From positions 41,127,201 through 41,191,200 of the forward strand of contig NC_079875.1 of the NCBI RefSeq assembly GCF_029227915.1: DNA of 64,000 nt. The letters run 5' to 3'. Under the pieces are notes generated by a model. The model saw nothing but the letters and a program-made list of their open reading frames with translations. It was not told where the DNA came from and made no database searches. Source of the stretch: Hydractinia symbiolongicarpus (lineage: Eukaryota > Cnidaria > Hydrozoa > Anthoathecata > Hydractiniidae). Below, piece by piece: positions 58,878-64,000 of the stretch (positions within the stretch are counted from its first letter, which is position 1; every line of letters starts with the position of its first letter). The translations under genes and the position numbers were made by a program.

Positions 58878-61800
58878 ACAGGCCGAGTCCGGGATTTACG
58901 GGAAGTCGCGGGTTTTCGTTTGCCGGCGATTAAACTTCTTTTATTCAGCGTCTCATCAAAAATGAAAACATTTTTAAAAACTATAAGTCTCATGGGCTTT
59001 AGTGGTGAAATAATAATTTAAAAAATCGTTCGGGAAATCCGTTTACACCCTGGGTACTTTCTTTGTATACTTTTGACTTTACAAGCCGAGTCCGGGATTT
59101 ACGGGAAATCGCAGGTTTTCGTTTGCCGGCAATTAAACTTCTTTTATTCATCGTCTCATCAAAAATGAAAACATTTTTAAAAACTACAAGTCTTATGCGT
59201 TTTAGTGGTGAAAAAATAAATTAAAAAATCGTTCGGGAAATGAGTTTACTACCTGGGTACTTTCTTTGTATACTTTTGATTATACGGGCCAAGCCCGGGA
59301 TTTACGGGAAATCGCGGGTTTTCGTTTTCCGGCGATTAAACTTCTTTTATTTAGCGTCTCATCAAAAATGAAAACATTTTTGAAAACTACAAGTCTTATG
59401 CGTTTTAGTGGTGAAAAAATAAATTAAAAATCCTTCTGGAAGTGAGTTTACTCACAGGGTACTTTCTTTGTCTACATTCGACTATACGGGCCAAGCCCGG
59501 GATTTACGGGAAATCGCGGGTTTTCGTTTGCCGGCGATTAAACCTCTTTCAGTAAGTGTCTCATCAAAAATAAAAACATATCTGAAAACTACAAGTCTCA
59601 TGCGTTGTAGTGGTGAAAAAATAATTGAAAAAATCGTTCGGGAAATAAGTTTACTCCCTGGGTAGTTTCTTTGTATGCTTTTGACTATACAGGCCGAGTC
59701 CGGGATTTTCGGGAAATCGCAGGTTTTCGTTTGCCGGCGATTAAACTTCTTTTATTCTGCGTCTCATCAAAAATGAAAACAATTTTGAAAACTACAAGTC
59801 TTATGCGTTTTAGTGATGAAAAAATAATTTAAAAAATCGTTCTGGAAATGAGTTTACTCACAGGGTACTTTCTTTGTATACATTCGACTAAACGGGCCAA
59901 GCCCGGGATTTACGGGAAATGGCGGGTTTTCGTTTGCCTGCGATTAAACCTCTTTTATTAAGCGTCTCATCAAAAATGAAAACATTTTTAAAAACTACAA
60001 GTCTCATGGGCTTTAGTGGTGAAATAATAATTTAAAAAATCGTTCGGGAAATGCGTTTACACCCTGGGTACTTTATTTGTATACTTTTGACTTTACAAGC
60101 CGAGTCCGGGATTTACGGGAAATCGCAGGTTTTGGTTTGCCGGTAATTAAACTTCTTTTATTCATCGTCTCATCAAAAATGAAAACATTTTTAAAAACTA
60201 CAAGTCTCATGCGTTTTAGTGGTGAAAAAATAATTTAAAAAATCGTTCTGGAAGTGAGTTTACTCACAGGGTACTTTCTTTGTATACATTCGACTATACG
60301 GGCCAAGCCCGGGATTTACGGGAAATCGCGGGTTTTCGTTTGCCGGCGATTAAACCTCTTTCAGTAAGCGTCTCATCAAAAATAAAAACATATCTGAAAA
60401 CTACAAGTCTCATGCGTTGTAGTGGTGAAAAAATAATTGAAAAAATCGTTCGGGAAATAAGTTTACTCCCTGGGTAGTTTCTTTGTATGCTTTTGACTAT
60501 ACGGGCCGAGTCCGGGATTTTCGGGAAATCGCAGGTTTTCGTTTGCCGGCGATTAAACTTCTTTTATTCTGCGTCTCATCAAAAATGAAAACAATTTTGA
60601 AAACTACAAGTCTTATGCGTTTTAGTGATGAAAAAATAATTTAAAAAATCGTTCTGGAAATGAGTTTACTCACAGGGTACTTTCTTTGTATACATTCGAC
60701 TAAACGGGCCAAGCCCGGGATTTACGGGAAATGTCGGGTTTTCGTTTGCCTGCGATTAAACCTCTTTTATTAAGCGTCTCATCAAAAATGAAAACATTTT
60801 TAAAAACTACAAGTCTCATGGGTTTTAGTGGTGAAATAATAATTTAAAAAATCGTTCGGGAAATGCGTTTACACCCTGGGTACTTTCTTTGTATACTTTT
60901 GACTTTACAAGCCGAGTCCGGGATTTACGGGAAATCGCAGGTTTTCGTTTGCCGGCAATTAAACTTCTTTTATTCATCGTCTCATCAAAAATGAAAACAT
61001 TTTTAAAAACTACAAGTCTCATGCGCATTAGTGGTGAAAAAATAAATTAAAAAATCGTTCGGGAAATGAGTTTACTACCTGGGTACTTTCTTTGTATACT
61101 TTTGATTATACGGGCCAAGCCCGGGATTTACGGGAAATCGCGGGTTTTCGTTTTCCGGCGATTAAACTTCTTTTATTCAGCGTCTCATCAAAAATGAAAA
61201 CATTTTTGAAAACTACAAGTCTTATGCGTTTTAGTGGTGAAAAAATAATTTAAAAAATCGTTCTGGAAGTGAGTTTACTCACAGGGTACTTTCTTTGTAT
61301 ACATTCGACTATACGGGCCAAGCCCGGGATTTACGGGAAATCGCGGGTTTTCGTTTGCCGGCGATTAAACCTCTTTCAGTAAGCGTCTCATCAAAAATGA
61401 AAACATTTCTGAAAACTACAAGTCTCATGCGTTGTAGTGGTGAAAAAATAATTGAAAAAATCGTTCGGCAAATAAGTATACTCCCTGGGTAGTTTCTTTG
61501 TATGCTTTTGACTATATGGGCCGAGTCCGGGATTTTCGGGAAATCGCAGGTTTTCGTTTGCCGGCGATTAAACTTCTTTTATTCTGCGTCTCATCAAAAA
61601 TGAAAACAATTTTGAAAACTACAAGCCTTAAGCGTTTTAGTGATGAAAAAATAATTTAAAAAATCGTTCTGGAAATGAGTTTACTCACAGGGTACTTTCT
61701 TTGTATACATTCGACTAAACGGGCCAAGCCCGGGATTTACGGGAAATCGCGGGTTTTCGTTTGCCTGCGATTAAACCTCTTTTATTAGGCGTCTCATCAA

Positions 61801-64000
61801 AAATGAAAACATTTTTAAAAACTACAAGTCTCATGGGCTTTAGTGGTGAAATAATAATTTAAAAAATCGTTCGGGAAATGAGTTTACACCCTGGTACTTT
61901 CTTTGTATACTTTTGACTTTACAGGCCAAGTCCGGGATTTACGGGAAATCGCGGATTTTCGTTTGCCGTCGATTAAACTTCTTTTATTCAGCGTCTCATC
62001 AAAAATGAAAACATTTTTAAAAACTACAAGTCTCATTGGCTTTAGTGGTGAAATAATAATTTTAAAAATCGTTCGGGAAATGTGTTTACACCCTGGGTAC
62101 TTTCTTTGTATACTTTTGACTTTACAGGCCGAGTCCGGGATTTACGGGAAATCGCAGGTTTTCGTTTGCCGGCGATTAAACTTCTTTTATTAAGCATCTC
62201 ATCAAAAATGAAAACATTTTTAAAAACTTCAAGTCTCATGGGCTTTAGTGGTGAAATAATAATTTAAAAAATCGTTCGGGAAATGAGTTTACACCCTGGG
62301 TACTTTCTTTGTATACTTTTGACTTTACAGGCCGAGTCCGGGATTTACGGGAAATCGCAGGTTTTCGTTTGCCGGCGATTAAACTTCTTTTATTAAGCGT
62401 CTCATCAAAAATGAAAACATTTTTAAAAACTACAAGTCTCATGGGCTTTAGTGGTGAAACAATAATTTAAAAAATCGTTCGGGAAATGAGTTTACACCCT
62501 GGGTACTTTCTTTGTATTCTTTTGACTTTACAGGCCGAGTCCGGGATTTACGGGAAATCGCAGGTTTTCGTTTGCCGGCGATTAAACTTCTTTTATTCAT
62601 CGTCTCATCAAAAATGAAAACATTTTTAAAAACTACAAGTCTCATGCGTTTTAGTGGTGAAAAAATAAATTAAAAATCGTTCGGGAAATGAGTTTACTCC
62701 CTGGGTACTTTCATTGTATACTTTTGACTATACGGGCCAAGCCCGGGATTTACGGGAAATCGCGGGTTTTCGTTTTCCGGCGATTAAACTTCTTTTATTC
62801 AGCGTCTCATCAAAAATGAAAACATTTTTGAAAACTACAAGTCTTATGCGTTTTAGTGGTGAAAAAATAATTTAAAAAATCGTTCTGGAAGTGAGTTTAC
62901 TCACAGGGTACTTTCTTTGTATACATTCGACTATACGGGCCAAGCCCGGGATTTAATGGAAATCGCGGGTTTTCGTTTGCCGGCGATTAAACCTCTTTCA
63001 GTAAGCGTCTCATCAAAAATGAAAACATTTCTGAAAACTACAAGTCTCATGCGTTGTAGTGGTAAAAAAATAATTTAAAAAATCGTTCGGGAAATAAGTT
63101 TACTACCTGGGTACTTTCTTTGTATACTTTTGACTATACGGGCCGAGTCCGGGATTTACGGGAAGTCGCGGGTTTTCGTTTGCCGGCGATTAAACTTCTT
63201 TTATTCAACGTCTCATCAAAAATGAAAATTTTTTTGAAAACTACAAGACTCATGCGTTTTAGTGGTGAAAAAATAATTTAAAAAATCGTTCGAGAAATGA
63301 GTTTACACCCTGGGTACTTTCTTTGTATGCTTTTGACTATACGGGTTGTGTCCGGGATTTTCGGGAAATCGCAGGTTTTCGTTTGCCGGCGATTAAACTT
63401 TTTTTATTCAGCGTCTCATCAAAAATGAAAACATTTTTGAAAACTACAAGTCTCATGCGTTTTAGTGGTGAAAAGATAATTTAAAAAATCGTTTTGGAAA
63501 TGAGTTTATTCACAGGGTACTTTCTTTGTATACATTCGACTATACGGGCCAAGCCCGGGATTTAGGGGAAATCGCGGGTTTTCCTTTGCCGGCGAGTAAA
63601 CAACTTTCATTAAGCGTCTCATCAAAAATGAAAACATTTTTGAAAATTACAAGTCTCAAGCGTTTTAGTGGTGAAAAAATAATTTAAAAAATAGTTCGGG
63701 AAATGAATTTACTCCCTGGGTACTTTCTTTGTATACTTTTGACTATACGGGCCGAGTTCGGGATTTACGGGAAATCGCGGGTTTTCGTTTGCAGGCGATT
63801 AAACTTCTTTTATTCAGCGTCTCATCAAAAATGAAAACATTTTTAAAAACTACAAGTCTCATGGGCTTTAGTGGTGAAATAATAATTTAAAAAATCGTTT
63901 TGGCAATGAGTTTACTCCCTGGGTACTTTCTTTGTATACTTTTGACTATACGGACCGAGTTCGGGATTTACGGCAAATCGCAGGTTTTCGTTTGCCGGCG
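58873..64000 (+). repeat. 203-bp tandem satellite array, right arm
   Basis: The same satellite resumes at ACTTTACAGGCCGAG, precisely the monomer position at which the left arm is cut by the LINE, so this is one array split by an insertion. The main order is E-F-A-C-D (about 1,015 bp). Equivalent A/C landmarks lie at 59,468, 60,280 and 61,295; the first interval is 812 bp because an F monomer is missing, and the second is 1,015 bp. Several E-type monomers follow one another at about 61,870-62,645. F, A, B and more diverged copies follow to the window end, where the array is still running. Confidence 0.97.

Noticed and set aside
58806-59021. 71-aa plus-strand ORF crossing the right LINE edge
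   Set aside because: Starts in the LINE leader (antisense) and runs into satellite; an accident of the junction.
35-62267. Plus-strand ORFs of 60-121 aa containing DLREIAGFRLPAIK
   Set aside because: The same satellite read on the other strand. The longest (45,494-45,859) exists only because a stop was lost where AAAAATAATTT became a run of A.
640-62645. Dozens of minus-strand 65-aa ORFs beginning MRL(V/A/E)VFKN, one per monomer in E-, G- and Gt-type copies
   Set aside because: Each is almost exactly one monomer long (198 of 203 bp). 203 is not a multiple of three, so the frame is lost in the next copy. Identical sequences reflect homogenisation, and there is no start context, signal or domain. 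Treated as chance frames in satellite DNA.
1-64000. CENP-B box (NTTCGNNNNANNCGGGN) in the monomer
   Set aside because: The closest stretch, TTTCGTTTGCCGGCGAT, has TTCG in place but lacks the central A and the CGGG core. I saw no canonical box in either orientation by eye; a pattern search would settle it.
1-64000. CRISPR array
   Set aside because: Repeats are contiguous 203-bp monomers with no unique spacers, and there are no cas genes.
1-64000. AATAAA and TATA-like strings in monomers as signs of transcription units
   Set aside because: Such strings are expected by chance in this A+T-rich repeat (for example GAAAAAATAAATTAAAA in E types) and occur in every copy; no gene is associated.

Overview
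The window is almost entirely one eukaryotic tandem satellite. Monomers of about 203 bp run head to tail from base 1 to 54,644 (roughly 269 copies). They resume in exactly the same monomer phase from 58,873 to the window end (roughly 25 more). No single-copy gene, RNA gene, CRISPR array or bacterial feature is visible. A 203-bp satellite with higher-order repeats, plus a poly(A)-tailed LINE with a two-ORF layout, points to an animal nuclear genome. The LINE protein style (L1-type RRM ORF1, APE-type endonuclease and CR1/L2/Jockey-group reverse transcriptase, A+T-rich codons) fits an invertebrate best, but I cannot name the species. The array is a candidate centromeric, pericentromeric or other heterochromatic block.

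Monomers fall into at least seven recognisable types (A to G, defined in the first feature), arranged in higher-order repeats (HORs) that change along the array. Bases 1-5,097 carry a 3,043-bp (15-monomer) duplication. Bases 6-18 kb hold nested 1,015-, 2,232- and 3,450-bp duplications and one out-of-register 375-bp duplication. Bases 17.7-19.3 kb have a dimeric pattern. Bases 19-29.6 kb hold successive tandem duplications of 1,826, 2,231 and 1,624 bp. Bases 30-37 kb are mixed, with an 812-bp duplication and a divergent dispersed copy of the 19-22 kb block. Bases 37.9-51 kb are dominated by a 1,421-bp (7-monomer) HOR and a 4,861-bp (24-monomer) block duplication. The right arm uses a different, 5-monomer HOR of 1,015 bp, and its last kilobase is visibly more diverged.

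The array is interrupted once, at 54,645-58,872, by a minus-strand non-LTR retrotransposon. Reading along the minus strand, it has a 186-bp 5' leader, an intact ORF1 (290 aa, coiled coil plus L1-type RRM) and a 60-bp spacer. ORF2 (endonuclease plus reverse transcriptase) follows, broken by one frameshift and one probable internal deletion. A 3' UTR with AATAAA and a 22-nt poly(A) tail end the element. Both flanks carry ACTTT, a candidate 5-bp target-site duplication, as expected for target-primed reverse transcription into a satellite monomer.

Every monomer can form a small hairpin, and many type-specific differences fall at CpG sites. I found no convincing undescribed protein system. The interest lies in the HOR architecture, the recombination junctions and the LINE insertion.
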